64,000 bases of DNA from assembly GCA_963693085.1 (NCBI GenBank), contig OY856412.1, forward strand, positions 1,410,457,194 to 1,410,521,193, given 5' to 3'. Source of the stretch: Alisma plantago-aquatica. Lineage: Eukaryota > Streptophyta > Magnoliopsida > Alismatales > Alismataceae. The position numbers and the translations under genes were made by a program. The number at the start of each line of letters is the position of its first letter. Position 1 is the first letter of the stretch. This document shows, piece by piece, positions 47,794 through 58,981 of this stretch. A model generated the notes under the pieces. That model did no database searches. It was given only the letters and a program-made list of their open reading frames with translations, and was not told where the DNA came from.

Positions 47794-50700
47794 TTATTCA
47801 TCATTGTCATCATTGTCAATAAAATTATATCTAAAAATTCCCACTCTTTGTAGGGCTTTTGCCCATTCTTCTCTTACAACATCTAATTCATCTCTCGTAT
47901 AGGGAGCATGTACATCAAAATGCTTTCCACCTGTGTTGAAGTCGGCAATTTTAAAGACCTACAAAGAGAATGACGTATATATATAATTAATAATATATAA
48001 TAAGATTGATATATTCCATATTATCTAATGAGACTATGTATAATATATGTTGTATCTTATCGATTTCCATTACGACATGTTTGATGATTAGGTCCATAAA
48101 TAGCATCACATAGTAGGCACATGCCAAACCGTTGTCTTGTGTAGCACACTATAAATTGAAACATACAAAATATTCAAAAATACAAATAAGCACAATTCAC
48201 ATAAATAATATATACATTGGAGTCAGGAAATTACTTTCACATTCTCCCAAATTAGTGACAAATTCTTTTTCCTGGGGACCTTTCCTCCAGCTTTTTTGTA
48301 CTCTTGTAAATCCCTACATATGTTAATGTAACCCATTAAATTGCATAATTAAATAGTAATGTAGTAACAGATGTTAACAGATATAAAAACATGAAATATT
48401 TCTCACGAGAATAATGGCCTTTTAATTGCATGTCCATATAATGTATCCAACTCATTCCCCATAGGATCTACATAATAGACAGTGAATGTCTTGGGGACAA
48501 TAACTAGTAACTCCCAATGCTTACCACTATAGGTAAGAAAGTAGAAAATTAATAACTCAAAATCCACAATAAAAATGTAATTTGCTTAAGTCCAAATTAT
48601 AAGCAAAGTAAACTTACTCGACATTGAATGGAGCTATTATCACCGTCTTATTATTTTTACCAAAATATTGAAAAGCATCACAGTAGTATGATGTAACTGA
48701 ATATGGGTATGCATCTACAAGACTAATCAAAGATGGAACCAAAAATCCCACATGGGAAAACCCAAAATCTGTACATATCTTGTGTAAGTGGCTGCAAAAC
48801 ATGTATTATGTATGCATTAATATATAAGAAACCAGATCATCGTATATAAAATAAGCTAAATGGATGTATAAACAAGATCTCACCATATCCACAGCTCTAT
48901 CATAGATGTGTTCAGCCATTCATAACTAAAAAACTCCAAAATATCTTGTATAAATATCTTGTTTTCGTATGATTTACCTGTATTAATACATGTGCATTAA
49001 TATGTACGTATGTAGAACTTGTATTACGTATGCATTAATACGTATGCTAAACGTGTATAAATAGATTGTTATCGTATGATTTACCTACAACATCCTCCAG
49101 AAGAGTAACAATTATAGGGCAATTTGTATCATGTTCGTCGATCCATACTTCCACACCCCTACAATTAGGACCTATCGAGGCATGTAGGTCCCTTGGAAGC
49201 CAACTTGGTAGTCGAGGAGGTGGAGGCCGAGATGTAGCGGGTCTCGTCTTTTTGACTTGTATATATAATTTCAGAACAATTGACTCATATATACACACTA
49301 ACAAATTAAAGTAATGGAAATTTATCATACAATATCAGTATAGAGGACATCCGCTTCAGGCCATAGTATCACTCTGCCTACTGTCTCACCAAGTGTTTCA
49401 GCATCTGGGTGTGCATGAGGCAGTGCAAGATCCGTCCAGTCGGGGAGTACATGTATCAGGCTCACACGTACCACACCATCTGGTACTGGATACCCATGAA
49501 ACATGCACTCTTTAAGGGGTGGGTAAGCCGACGCCTCTATAACGATATATTCTTGACTTTTTAGTCAGTATGGCTTCAACCCCTACAAATTTACGTAAAG
49601 AATGTTATATGCATATATACACAAACATATCATATTGAACAGACTAGCTATTGTGTCATAAAAATACTTATAGAGGATGTGTTAGGTGGTGGGTCTATAA
49701 GATTACTCCCAACCTCTACAATACGAGTAGTAGGGGAAGAGTGGCCCACAACAGGTACTGTCTGAGTGGTAGTTTGAGACGCCTGCCACTTGCTAATTGC
49801 TTCATGGAGTCTATGATCAAGTACTTCCCCGACTTTCCTATTAATTAATGAATTTACCTATACATGGATAAAAGAAACGCTAGCTTCTAATTATTGAATT
49901 CCCTTTCACAATAACATTCTAAAAAAAGAGAATAGGTTACCTCAGCTTGTGAAAGTCCCACTTTTGGGATAGGTTTGCGTTGGGATGGCCCAAAGAATGC
50001 TTTGATGCCCACACTAGCGCCTGCACCCCTAACACGTCCAGGATGCTCTGGGTTACCCAGAGCAACTGTCAGTTCATCTCTTGTGCCCTAAGGGATGAAC
50101 TTGCCTTCATTCCTCTACTTGTGCAGCTCTCGCTAATCACCATCAACAAAAATTAGTAAGTAATTAAACATAACAATAATCAATATCGATCAATTGCTCT
50201 AAGAGTTGATTTTTACCATTTTTGCAGCCGCCTCAGCGGTTGCGGGCTTTGGTATGTCTCCCTTCTTATTTTGCCTCCCAGCTATCCACATAGCATGGCG
50301 AGGCAGAGGTGTGGGAGTAGTAGTAGAGGACTCTGCAGTCTCCTGAGTAGCACTAGGCTGAGCAGACTCACCCTACAGTAGTCATTGGAGAATGCCTACA
50401 TATCCTCTTGGACCCATTGTGTGGTCATGCACATTCAGTGAACGCCTTGCTTGTTGAGCATCACTTAATACCGAAAGGTTAATCTTAAATAGGTGAATAC
50501 ATAAAAATGTATATTAATGAAATTCGGAGTGGCGCTTAATACCTTGAATTCATCTGTTGTTCTTTGGGTAACAAACGCCTCCCAGTCGTTGGGGTCCAGG
50601 TAGTTCCATTGCTTTGTGTCTTCCTTCTACCTAAATTTATTTTTTAAAGAGAATATAAACAAAAATTATTAGTGTAGAGTTAGTGAAATAGTGATCAATG

Positions 50701-51371
50701 TCTAGAATTTGAAATCAATCAAGAACCTCTTATCAGCATCGCGTATGTAATCTCGGGTGAGATTGGTCCTATAGTTCCTTAGGACCCTCCCACAGCATAG
50801 CATCACACATTTACAATGCAACTTTTCATCCAGATCAAATATGCTCTACAAATTAAATAGAATTTCTATTAACTAGTATCCTAAAAATTAGTAATCTACA
50901 CAAATACAATTACAAATAATAATAACTCACGCATAGTTCCTTCCATATGTGGTCTTTCTTCCCCTTAAGAACTTTATGCCAGGATTCTAGGATAGGACTA
51001 CAATGGCTGCGAGTAAGAACCCCAAGATATGAAACGAATGAGTTGCGGTTCACTCCATATGGATTTCTTACATGATCGAAATCCACAGCCAATTTGGGTC
51101 CATTGCCCCTTTGTTGTATTAACTTGTTCATCATTGTGATGCCCCTCACTTTCTCAATTTTCTTTTGCTTCTCATCAAGTGTTGTAATTTCTTCAGGGGG
51201 TACATCACCAACCTAAAATTTGATAAAAAACACACATGATATAATTATAAATGAACATATAGATAGAAACCTCAGTGATATATTCTTAAAACTTACATTG
51301 TCAGGCGGTGCAAGCACGTCCTCACCCTCACGGTGATCATCAGCACGGTCATCATGGGAATGCTCAGCCAT
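47794..51371 (-). CDS. Spliced CACTA gene: Transposase_24-like, DUF8039-like and Ulp1/C48 protease-like regions
   Basis: Exon 1 is 51371-51297 (MAEHSHDDRADDHREGED), ending at GTAAGT. Exon 2 (51212-50931) has NPYGVNRNSFVSYLGVL, typical of plant Ptta/En/Spm Transposase_24; later pieces include WNYLDPNDWEAFV and HTMGPRGYVGIL. Around 49500-49330 GYPVPDGVVRVSL and a WPEADVLY block resemble DUF8039. The C-terminal half is Ulp1-like over exons 48977-48884, 48791-48618, 48526-48407, 48313-48235, from 48148, and 47958-47794. It shows EWLNTSMIELW, catalytic His in GKHWELLVI, Asp in YYVDPMGN, Gln and Cys in QDNGLACAYYVM. Known Ulp1 proteins cleave SUMO precursors or conjugates; transposon copies (Kaonashi-type) have unknown roles. 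In-frame stops near 50390 and the poor donor after the Cys exon leave the full reading frame uncertain. Confidence 0.72.
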
Positions 51372-51399
51372 CTGAAAGTTCACATTCAACTTATAAATT

Positions 51400-51570
51400 T
51401 CACATTGTAAAGTAACACTAATTGTAAAGTTCACATTGCAAAGTACACATTCACATTGTAAAGTTCACATTCACATTGTAAAGTAATTCACATTGTAAAG
51501 TTCACATTCACATTGTAAAGTAATTCGAATTGTAAAGTCCACATTCACATTGTAAATTTCACATTCAGAA
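51400..51570. repeat. Short tandem repeat between the two CACTA genes
   Basis: Repeated TTCACATTGTAAAG with TTCACA-type spacers, unit about 13-21 bp, roughly eight copies, in the interval between the TNP2-like stop (51607) and the start of the second gene (51371). It lies in the likely promoter of the second gene. Confidence 0.7.
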
Positions 51571-51606
51571 AAATAAAACATATAAAAAATATAAACAATC
51601 ATGCCT

Positions 51607-54600
51607 CTAATATTGTGATCTTTTATCAATTAACAATTCTTCATTGTGATCCCGACGAACATACAAGTCATTGTGATCCCCATCTTCAATGTTTGGTGGT
51701 GTTGGAAACCCAACTGAGAATGGACTGGAGTCATCATACTTATCATAGTACTCTTCTTCATCTATAGGATCTTGAATGAACTATTTTTTACCATGAAGAA
51801 CAACCGACCATTTATCATTTGCAGGATCATCGATATAAAATACTTGTTTCTCCCATGATGCCAATATGAATGGTTCATCCTTCTCATCAATCTTTTCAAA
51901 GTTCACTAACGTGAAACCCAATTCATCCACTATAACTCATTTGTTGTTGTCAACCCAATTACATTTAAAGAGCGGAATTCTGAAATCTACATAGTCAAAA
52001 TCCCATATGTCTTCAATGACACCGTAATATGACATTTTATCTTCATGTGGACTCTTATCCTTTGCACTTGCAAAAAACAATGAAGACGCTTGAAGGATGA
52101 TCCCACTATTTTAGACGACACTCTTATCATCTTGACACTTTGTGTAATACGAGAATCCATTTATGTCAAACCCCTCATAAGACATAACATTCAATTTTGG
52201 TTTAAAGGCGAGGCATTTGATGGTTTCAGTAAGATTATCTGGTGTTTGAGATAGTTGATGTAAGACTTTATCTTCAAACCACTTAATAAATGTCTTGTTA
52301 TGCTCTCTAGCAAGCCACATTGAATTGAATCGAGGATATTGTCTCTTGATGAAATTGGTATGTTCCTCGATATAAACATTCACTTTGTCGATGTTGTCTA
52401 AAATATACAAGTGACCTTGCTCCAACTGATCACGGCTGATTACTTTCACCCGTGATACCAAAATTCCTTTGCCAAAATGCTCCTTAATATTCTTGTCATT
52501 CACATGAGCATCATTAGCACTCAAAAAGTCATTGCAAAAATCCATAACCACTCTCACCACATAACCCTCAATAATACTCCCTTCAGGCCGATAATGGTTT
52601 CGAACATCACCTTTAAAAACATTCATGTATCATTCAAAGGGATACATCCAATGCAAGAAAATTGGTCCCAACATTTTCACTTCCCTAGTCAAGTGGACAA
52701 CAAGATGTACCATGATATCAAAGAACGAAGGAGGAAAATACATCTCAAGCTAACATAGGGTAACAACCACTTCTCTTTGCAATTTATCGAGAGTATCAGG
52801 GTCAATAACTTTACTGCATAGACTGTTAAAAAAGAAACAAAGTCTGGTGATTGCAAACCGTACATGCTTCAACAATATAGATCGAATTGCCATGGGCAAT
52901 ATTTGTTGCATTAGAGTGTGACAATTATGAGATTTAAGACCTATCAACTTCATATCTTTCATTGATACCAATGTACGGTTGTTGGATGAGTAACCCTGTG
53001 GAACCTTAACATTTACCAAACATTCACAAAAAGCTTTCTTCTCCTTTCTAGACAACATGTAACAAGCGGGAGGTAAGTATGTTCTCCGATCGCTACTAAC
53101 TACTTTTGTTCATTCTGTCCTTATTCCCATTTCACATAGGTCCATTCTAGATTTTATCCCATCTTTAGTCTTACCTGGTATATTCAATAGAGTACCGATG
53201 CCGCTATCACATATATATTTCTCAATGTGCATGACATTGATATAATGTCTGACTGTCAATGAACTCCAATAAGGAAGATCCCAAAATATTGACTTCTTCT
53301 TGAATAAAGACTTGTCACTCCGTGTGGCCATCATACATTGTGATTTCTTACCAAATTCATTGGCGATGTCTTTTACTATTTCATAAACATCCTCCTATGA
53401 TATAGGTTTAGATGCAATTTGTTCCTCATTCCGTCCATTGAATGTTTTGTGCAACCTACGATACAGATGAAATTTTGGAAGAAACCTTCGATGACCAAGA
53501 TATATAGTCTTACCGCCGTGTTTTAGCCATATTGAATCAGTGTTCTCTTCACATATAGGACAGACTTTAGATCCTTTGACACTATATCCAGACAAATTCC
53601 CATACGCTGGAAAGTCATTCACAGTGCAAAACAACATAGTGTGCAAACGAAATGTCTGTCTTCGTGAAGCATCATAGGTCATCACACCTTCCCCCCAGAG
53701 CTTCTTTAAGTCATCAATCATAGTTTCAAGATAAATGTCGATATCATTTCCAGGTTGTTTAGGGCCCGATATCAAAGATGACAACATAACATACTTATTT
53801 TTCATACACAACCAGGGAGGAAGATTGTATATAACAAGCATAAATGGCCAAGTGTTATGTTGGCTTCTCAATGTCCCGTATGGATTCATCCCATCTGTAC
53901 AAAGCCCAAATCTTATATTCCTATTTTCTTCACTGAATTCAGGGTACAATAAATCAATCTTGTTCCACTGTGGGGAATCAGACACATGTCGTAGGATCCC
54001 ATCATTATTTTTCTTAACATATGCATGCCACCTCAAATTTTTCGCATCTATAGGATTAGCAAACAAGCGTTGAAATCGTGTATTATAGGTATATACCACA
54101 TCACCTTGACAGGAGAACCCATTTTAGACTCCCCTAAAGTCATCAATTTATACCTTGACGCACCACATTTCAAATAATCTTTCAAATCCACATAGTCCTT
54201 TTGAAGTAATACACGATCATTTGGGCATGTGTGTATCTTCTTGGCCTCCATTCCCATTGGACACAACAATTTCTTTAACCGGTATGTTGAGATTGGCAGC
54301 TCGTTTCCTTCAGGAAGAATTTCTTTCAACAAAGACAACAATGACGTGAAGCTTTTGTCGCTCCATCGATTGTTAGCTTTCAGTTCATACAATCTCAACA
54401 CGGCGCTAAGCTTCATAAACTTACAACCTGTGTATAATGGTATCTCAGCATCATGCACAATGTTTCTAAACATGGGAGGTGGATCGGTGTGCTCTACCCC
54501 ACAACTATCCAACATCGCATCAATGATGTCTACTGGAGCTAGTTCGTTCACATCTACGTCGTCGAAGGCAATTTCTTCTTCCACACAAGCACTGCTATCG

Positions 54601-54860
54601 ACATCCACTGATTTCAGGTTTGAAATCTCTCCATGCCAGTGCCATTCTGTATAGCCTTGTACAATCCCATTGCACATGCCATGAATTTTGATTTTGTCAC
54701 CAGTGCTGACTTTCAAGTTGTTACCGCAATGCCTACATGGATAGTAGAACCCTTCTCCAGGTTGTTTCCTATGTTCCTTAGCAAATCTAATAAACTGGTC
54801 AAGACTAGAAATAAACTCAGGGGCCCAGCGATTTGGAATGGACATCCATAATCTATCCAT
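51607..54860 (-). pseudogene. TNP2-like CACTA transposase
   Basis: The start ATG at 54860 opens the transposase-associated domain (MDRLWMSIPNRW, with Cys pair CRHCGNN near residue 45). The frame shifts by one base near 54075, after WYIPIIH, and continues with RFQRLFANPIDAKNLRWHA. The tnp2 catalytic region follows: FGLCTDGMNPYG, SGPKQPGNDIDIYLE, MLFCTVNDFPAYGNLSGYSV and CPICEENT, then a DUF4218-like part (KSHNCHTLMQQILPMAIR) and a DUF4216-like part (YYGVIEDIWDFDY), to TAG at 51609-51607. After the frameshift all parts share one frame with in-frame stops at about 53395, 53110, 52750, 52630, 52111, 51937 and 51785. It would have cut and moved the element from its TIRs; it is now inactive. The domain content matches the family. 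Confidence 0.9.
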
Positions 54861-54898
54861 TCTATGATCAAAGAGAAAACAAGTATATATTAGAACAA

Positions 54899-54953
54899 GA
54901 TTAGGGTTTAGGGTTAAAAGATTAGGGTTTATGGTTAAAACTTTAGGGTTTAA
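54899..54953. promoter_or_regulatory. Telomere-like (TTTAGGG) repeats upstream of the transposase start
   Basis: GATTAGGGTTTAGGGTTAAA and further TTAGGGTTT copies, 40-95 bp upstream of the TNP2-like ATG on its coding strand, where they read AAACCCTAA (telo-box form). Telo-boxes are known promoter elements in plant genes. The run is too short and degenerate to be a telomere. Confidence 0.55.
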
Positions 54954-54983
54954 GGTCTTATTTATAATTAATGGTTAAAACAT

Positions 54984-55437
54984 CCTAAGTGAGATTAGGT
55001 GTTCAAAAACAGTCTCAAACTGGGGACTATCCAAGATTTACTCCTAATGAGTAAATCTTAGGTGGGTTTCTAGGCCAAAAAATACATGTGATGTCATTCT
55101 TATATATAATAAATGTGTACCACCTATCCCATTCTTGAACACCTAATCTCACTAGTAAGTGTATAATGTGAATTGGGTTTTTAAGAAAATTTCGGCAGCA
55201 TTTCCCCGTTGTTCTCCAAATACATATGTACTTAGAGAACAAACGGGGAAATGCTACCAAAATTTTCTTGAAAACTCAATACACATTATACACTTACATC
55301 CTAAGTGAGATTAGGTGTTCAAGAACAGCCCCAAATTGGGGACTATCCAAGATTTACTCATTAGGAGTAAATCTTGGATCGGTTTCTAGGCCAACAAATA
55401 CATGTGTTGTCATTCTTATATATAATAAATGTGTATA
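54984..55437. repeat. Foldback MITE-like structure with flanking direct repeats
   Basis: A ~140-bp direct repeat occurs at 54984-55122 and 55300-55437 (CCTAAGTGAGATTAGGTGTT through TATATATAATAAATGTGTA). Between them, arms at 55132-55216 and 55234-55325 form a long imperfect inverted repeat (TTCTTGAACACCTAATCTCA against TGAGATTAGGTGTTCAAGAA) with a 17-nt loop. No coding content. It is probably a small non-autonomous DNA element, with a partial duplication, that inserted into the CACTA leader. Confidence 0.65.
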
Positions 55438-55439
55438 AA

Positions 55440-56356
55440 CTACAGGGAACATGGTTAATCCTAATCTATAGAGCATTATTAAATAATAAATCAAGAAATC
55501 AATAGTTTCAAACATGCAATAATTCACAATGCAATGTTATAAACTACAGGAAACATGGTTAATCCCAACACTCTAGTAGACAGACTAACCTTAAATATAA
55601 TGATGTATAAGAGATTAAGAAAAAAAATTCTTAGGTAAGAGTAAGATGAAGCTCATTGATAATATAGAAAAGGGGGGAGAGGTGGGGCTGACCTTGGGCC
55701 CTTAGTTGATATTACATCAATGTACTACTGATTTCCAATATAGGATAGATGAGACTAGAGTTCATATTAGATGAAAAAATAACAACTTAGGACAAAGTCC
55801 ATCACTAAAGTCCCAAACTCAACATATATGCACAATTAGCATCAAATATAGGACAAAGGGTAGATTAGAACCCTAATTTACTCAAACATGTATAAAAATT
55901 ACCCTAATAACAAAAGGGCTAGAAATCTTTACTAGACATTATATGTAGCCCTAATCATCATATTTAACATACTACATTATTATGAACATCTTGATCAGAT
56001 TAAGATCATACTTTGTTATAACCATTGGTTTAATAACCCTATTTCTGCATGTACATGATTATCAACTTTAAAACCCTATAATTCATTGAAATCATTCAAA
56101 TTCAATTTAAGATGTTGGGATCGCATAATTATATACTGACATCAAAATATATAAAAAAATCATAATTAACATGATTAACAACATGCTCATCAAACTAGGG
56201 TTTTCTTGAATAATCATCTAATATTCATGTACTAACTATACCTTTGTAACAAGAATAATAATACATCTTTAAGTATATTTTATTCACAATCTATGCATTT
56301 TTATGATCAAAACCATATACATTAATATGTCTATAATTGGAGCTAACATTCATTTC
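55440..56356. other. CACTA leader, non-coding
   Basis: AT-rich; no domain or RNA gene recognised. It may contain an intron of the transposase leader, given its place between the GC-rich 5' segment and the transposase start. Confidence 0.35.
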
Positions 56357-56869
56357 CTACATTATTGGCAATATTAATGTGAATCTGACCAGCCAATGAT
56401 GGTCAAGCAGGAGCAGGGTACCTTGAGGGTGGAGGAAGAAGAGGAGGAAGAAGGCCTTTGTGGCAGTGCCGGTGGCAAATAGGCGCGCATGAGCTGTGGT
56501 CAGAGAAGCTCTAGAGAGGAGGGAGTAGAGTGCATAGGGAGCAGGCCTAGGAGAGTCGCAGCCAGCCTTGAGAGCAGCAGGTGCAAGCAGTGAGCAGGCG
56601 AGGAGCTCCAGAGAGTGGTGGTGCCAACCAGTAGGTGCAGAGCAGGCACGACGGAGGAAGAGAACGGCGGTAGCTAGGGTTCCGGCGAGCACAGAGGGCA
56701 CCGACGAGCACAGAGGGCGAGCAGAGATGGAGGGCAGCGGCCGACGAGTAGAGAGGGCCTTCGTGGTAGTGGTCGGCCTGGAGAGCAGCGGCCGGAGCAC
56801 CAACAAATGGTGACGCCGGAGGTGAGCGGCGGCATAGGAGCAGCTAGCGCCAGTGAGCAGAGGAATCAT
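56357..56869 (-). other. GC-rich 170-codon ORF near the CACTA 5' end
   Basis: An open frame starting at 56869 (MIPLLTGASCSYAAAHLRR), rich in Ala, Leu, Ser, Pro and Arg. Base composition is sharply more GC-rich than anything nearby (about 56400-56930). No recognised domain. Its position just inside the right subterminal region fits a GC-rich transcript leader, or a captured host-gene fragment. The frame may be open only because GC-rich DNA has few stops. Confidence 0.3.
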
Positions 56870-56939
56870 TGGAGGCTAAAACCCTCAATCGGAGAATGAA
56901 TGAAACAGAAGGAAAGGGGAAAGTCTGGCTCACGCGGGT

Positions 56940-57517
56940 ACTGCAAAGTTAACAATAGGTGTCGGTTATTAGCAACAACCGCCACTGAAAACTATCCGCA
57001 TCAGTTACCAACAACAAACTGACACTTATATTCGATTATAGTTGTCGGTTCAAACCAGAAAAACTGACGTCTATATATATGCCGACAAAAATAAGTGTTC
57101 TCGAATTGAGACCATAGTCATCGGTTTCCTTGTAAAAACCAACGCTATATGGTGATGAAAATTTTCATAGTTAAATGCACGAAAACACATCGGTGTCGAT
57201 GACTGTAAGAAAATCAAACACAAAAATTGGTCAAATTTCTGTTTTGCAAAAAACCTTTAGTCGTCGGTTTCTTTGTTAATAACCGACGCTGAATGTTAAA
57301 TTTTGGAGGTAATTTTTTTCTCTCGAAAAATTGGATTTGGCGGTTAATTTTTAGCGTCAGTTTGTTATTTGGTAACTGATGTTAAATAAAAAGCGATACC
57401 CGTGTCTGGTCGCCCTTCACAGATAGATGTCAGTTTCATTTTTTAACTGACGTTGTACTGATTAGGTATCAGTTTTTGTATAGAACCGACGCCTTTAAAT
57501 GTAACGTTATAAGCCAT
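56940..57517. repeat. Right subterminal repeat region of CACTA
   Basis: Variants of GTCGGTTATTAG, ACCGACGC and GTCAGTT recur in both orientations, as at the left end. No hairpin like the one at 47044 is seen here. Confidence 0.75.
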
Positions 57518-57530
57518 TTCTGTAGTAGTG
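57518..57530 (-). repeat. CACTA right terminal inverted repeat
   Basis: TTCTGTAGTAGTG on the plus strand, i.e. CACTACTACAGAA on the minus strand. Confidence 0.9.
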
Positions 57531-57664
57531 GTGACCAGTCAGAATGTTTATCCTAGCTTGCACATGAGTGAGTATAAAGAACAAAGTTAAGGATAATGGT
57601 GGTCATTGGGGTTTGTCATTCATGAAACTCTACAGAGTCTTGGGTAGTGGGTCTGAGCATTATA
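57531..57664 (+). repeat. Cassandra 3' LTR, right part
   Basis: Resumes with GTGACCAGTCA, so that joining across the transposon gives GATGGGTGACCAGTCA as in the 5' LTR (6463-6478). Ends GAGCATTATA at 57664 and is followed by the target duplication ATACT. Confidence 0.87.
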
Positions 57665-57669
57665 ATACT

Positions 57670-58080
57670 AAAATCATTCATACAGTACGAGAGAGGAGAG
57701 AAGTATATTCCTCTTATATTTTTATTCTCCAAATTATGTCAACATTAGTCTAATCAGAAAGTATAGTTTATATTGAATCTAATACTTTTTATTTTGGTAA
57801 AAAACTTATGAAGGGTCGAAAGTTGTGAACAAAATATTTTTCTCTCTCCTCTTTTTTCTATTCTTCCCTCCTCTCTTATCTATTTCTCTCCTTTTTTTCT
57901 ACTTCTCTCCTAGTTTTGACTTCTCTCTTCTCCTTTATCTACTTTCCTCATTTTTTTTCACTTGTCTACTCTTTCGCTATAGATTGTACCATCTATTTTT
58001 TCTATTTTTGTTCTTTTATACCTCTATCCTATTTATCTTGTTACTTGAAAAAATTATTGTACACAATTTATTACATATGA
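57670..58080. repeat. Pyrimidine-rich degenerate repeat, right of the stack
   Basis: CTCTCTCCTCTTTTTTC-type blocks resembling 5640-6310. It is the continuation of the pre-insertion locus across the Cassandra target duplication. The 98-codon frame at 57825-58121 is a translation of this low-complexity DNA. Confidence 0.6.
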
Positions 58081-58981
58081 AGACACCTATAAGAAATGAG
58101 GCAGAGTGCCCACTTCTCTAGGTCCGCATAGGTGAGAGGGATTGCCTTTGATCATGCTTAGAGATTTTCTTGAATAAATGAATTGATAGACATAATATTT
58201 TCTGATACAAAATTAAAACATACAATCAACACTCAACATTAGTGTCCAGATCTCTAATATGAATGATGCGATCCAGCATCCATGTTGATGTACAATAGAA
58301 TACAGAAATTAAAATAAATCAAAACCCTATTCATGTGGCAATTAAATTAGTTTAATTCCTTCTACCGCTAATCCTTGCATTGACGGAACCCGTTAGGTTT
58401 TTCTGATACACATCTTCCCTCAATCCAACTCATCTTCTTTGAATTTGAGCGGGATCAAACACTTAGTTCTTCAACCGCGTGTGCAGTGCTCCAATAGCGA
58501 TTAGGTTTTTCTTCCACTTCCTTGGCTACGTCACCGGCCTCGTTACGAGTATGACTTAAGGTTTTATCTCTGGCTTCATCTCATGATCTACTTTGTCTAG
58601 TCTAGAGCTCGTCCACTTCGTCTCTAGTTCTCCACAACTGTCGTGGTGTGGTGCACATTGTCAACAACATCAACAACTTCCTTTGGTTAGTGACTGTGTT
58701 TTCATCTACAACTCTGGCACACCCAGAAAGGCTTCGTCTATTGTCATAGACTTAACCCCTGCCACAACGTTCAAGGACGAAACCCTAGCCGCATTTTTCA
58801 TTTTCAAGTATTTGTTTTTATTATGTAAGTATATGGGGGCATGCCTTGTCTATGTGGATGTTGCATCTATCATAGTTGGTTCAAGGCTTACTTGTTCTCT
58901 GTGAACTTGACCCTTTTTATCATGAATCAACATATAATATGTTACATTTGTGTAATGGGTGTTTATGGTAAGGGTATGTTA
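58081..58981. other. Unassigned DNA, no gene recognised
   Basis: A short frame at 58593-58904 has no recognised family. Composition is moderate (CT- and C-rich around 58340-58780), which could reflect a decayed gene or repeat. Nothing further can be supported. Confidence 0.4.

Larger units (their letters stand above)
46706..57530 (-). mobile_element. CACTA (En/Spm) transposon, 10,825 bp
   Basis: Ends are CACTACTATAGAA at 46706 and, in reverse complement, CACTACTACAGAA from 57530. The 3-bp target duplication GTG is at 46703-46705 and 57531-57533. Subterminal regions carry many GTCGGTT/AACCGAC repeats. Genes run on the minus strand: a TNP2-like transposase (54860-51607) and a second spliced gene with an Ulp1-like end (51371-47794). 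The transposase has one frameshift and several stops, so the element is no longer autonomous, though its ends look able to be recognised. Confidence 0.92.
6316..57664 (+). mobile_element. Cassandra-like TRIM retrotransposon, split by nested insertions
   Basis: Two LTR copies start TGTAACATCCCAGG (6316 and 46550) and end GAGCATTACA (6604) or its mutated form GAGCATTATA (57664). The flanks carry an identical 5-bp target duplication ATACT (6311-6315 and 57665-57669), so both LTRs belong to one insertion. Removing the inserted elements leaves only 43 bp (6605-6647) plus about 204 bp (46346-46549) of internal DNA, for a total near 0.8 kb. The LTRs contain a 5S rRNA-like sequence. Small size, no coding capacity, an iMet-type PBS and 5S in the LTR together match the Cassandra TRIM group. 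The two LTRs differ at roughly 15 percent of compared positions by eye, so the insertion is old. Confidence 0.87.

Noticed and set aside
49066..49314. Plus-strand ORFs opposite the CACTA genes (49066-49314, 53735-54073, 54229-54654)
   Set aside because: They are antisense shadows of the minus-strand transposase and Ulp1-like exons.
54899..54953. True telomere or interstitial telomere tract
   Set aside because: Only a few degenerate TTTAGGG copies, inside a transposon leader.
57825..58121. 98-codon Phe/Leu-rich ORF as a membrane protein
   Set aside because: It is a frame through CT-rich low-complexity DNA; no start context or family support.
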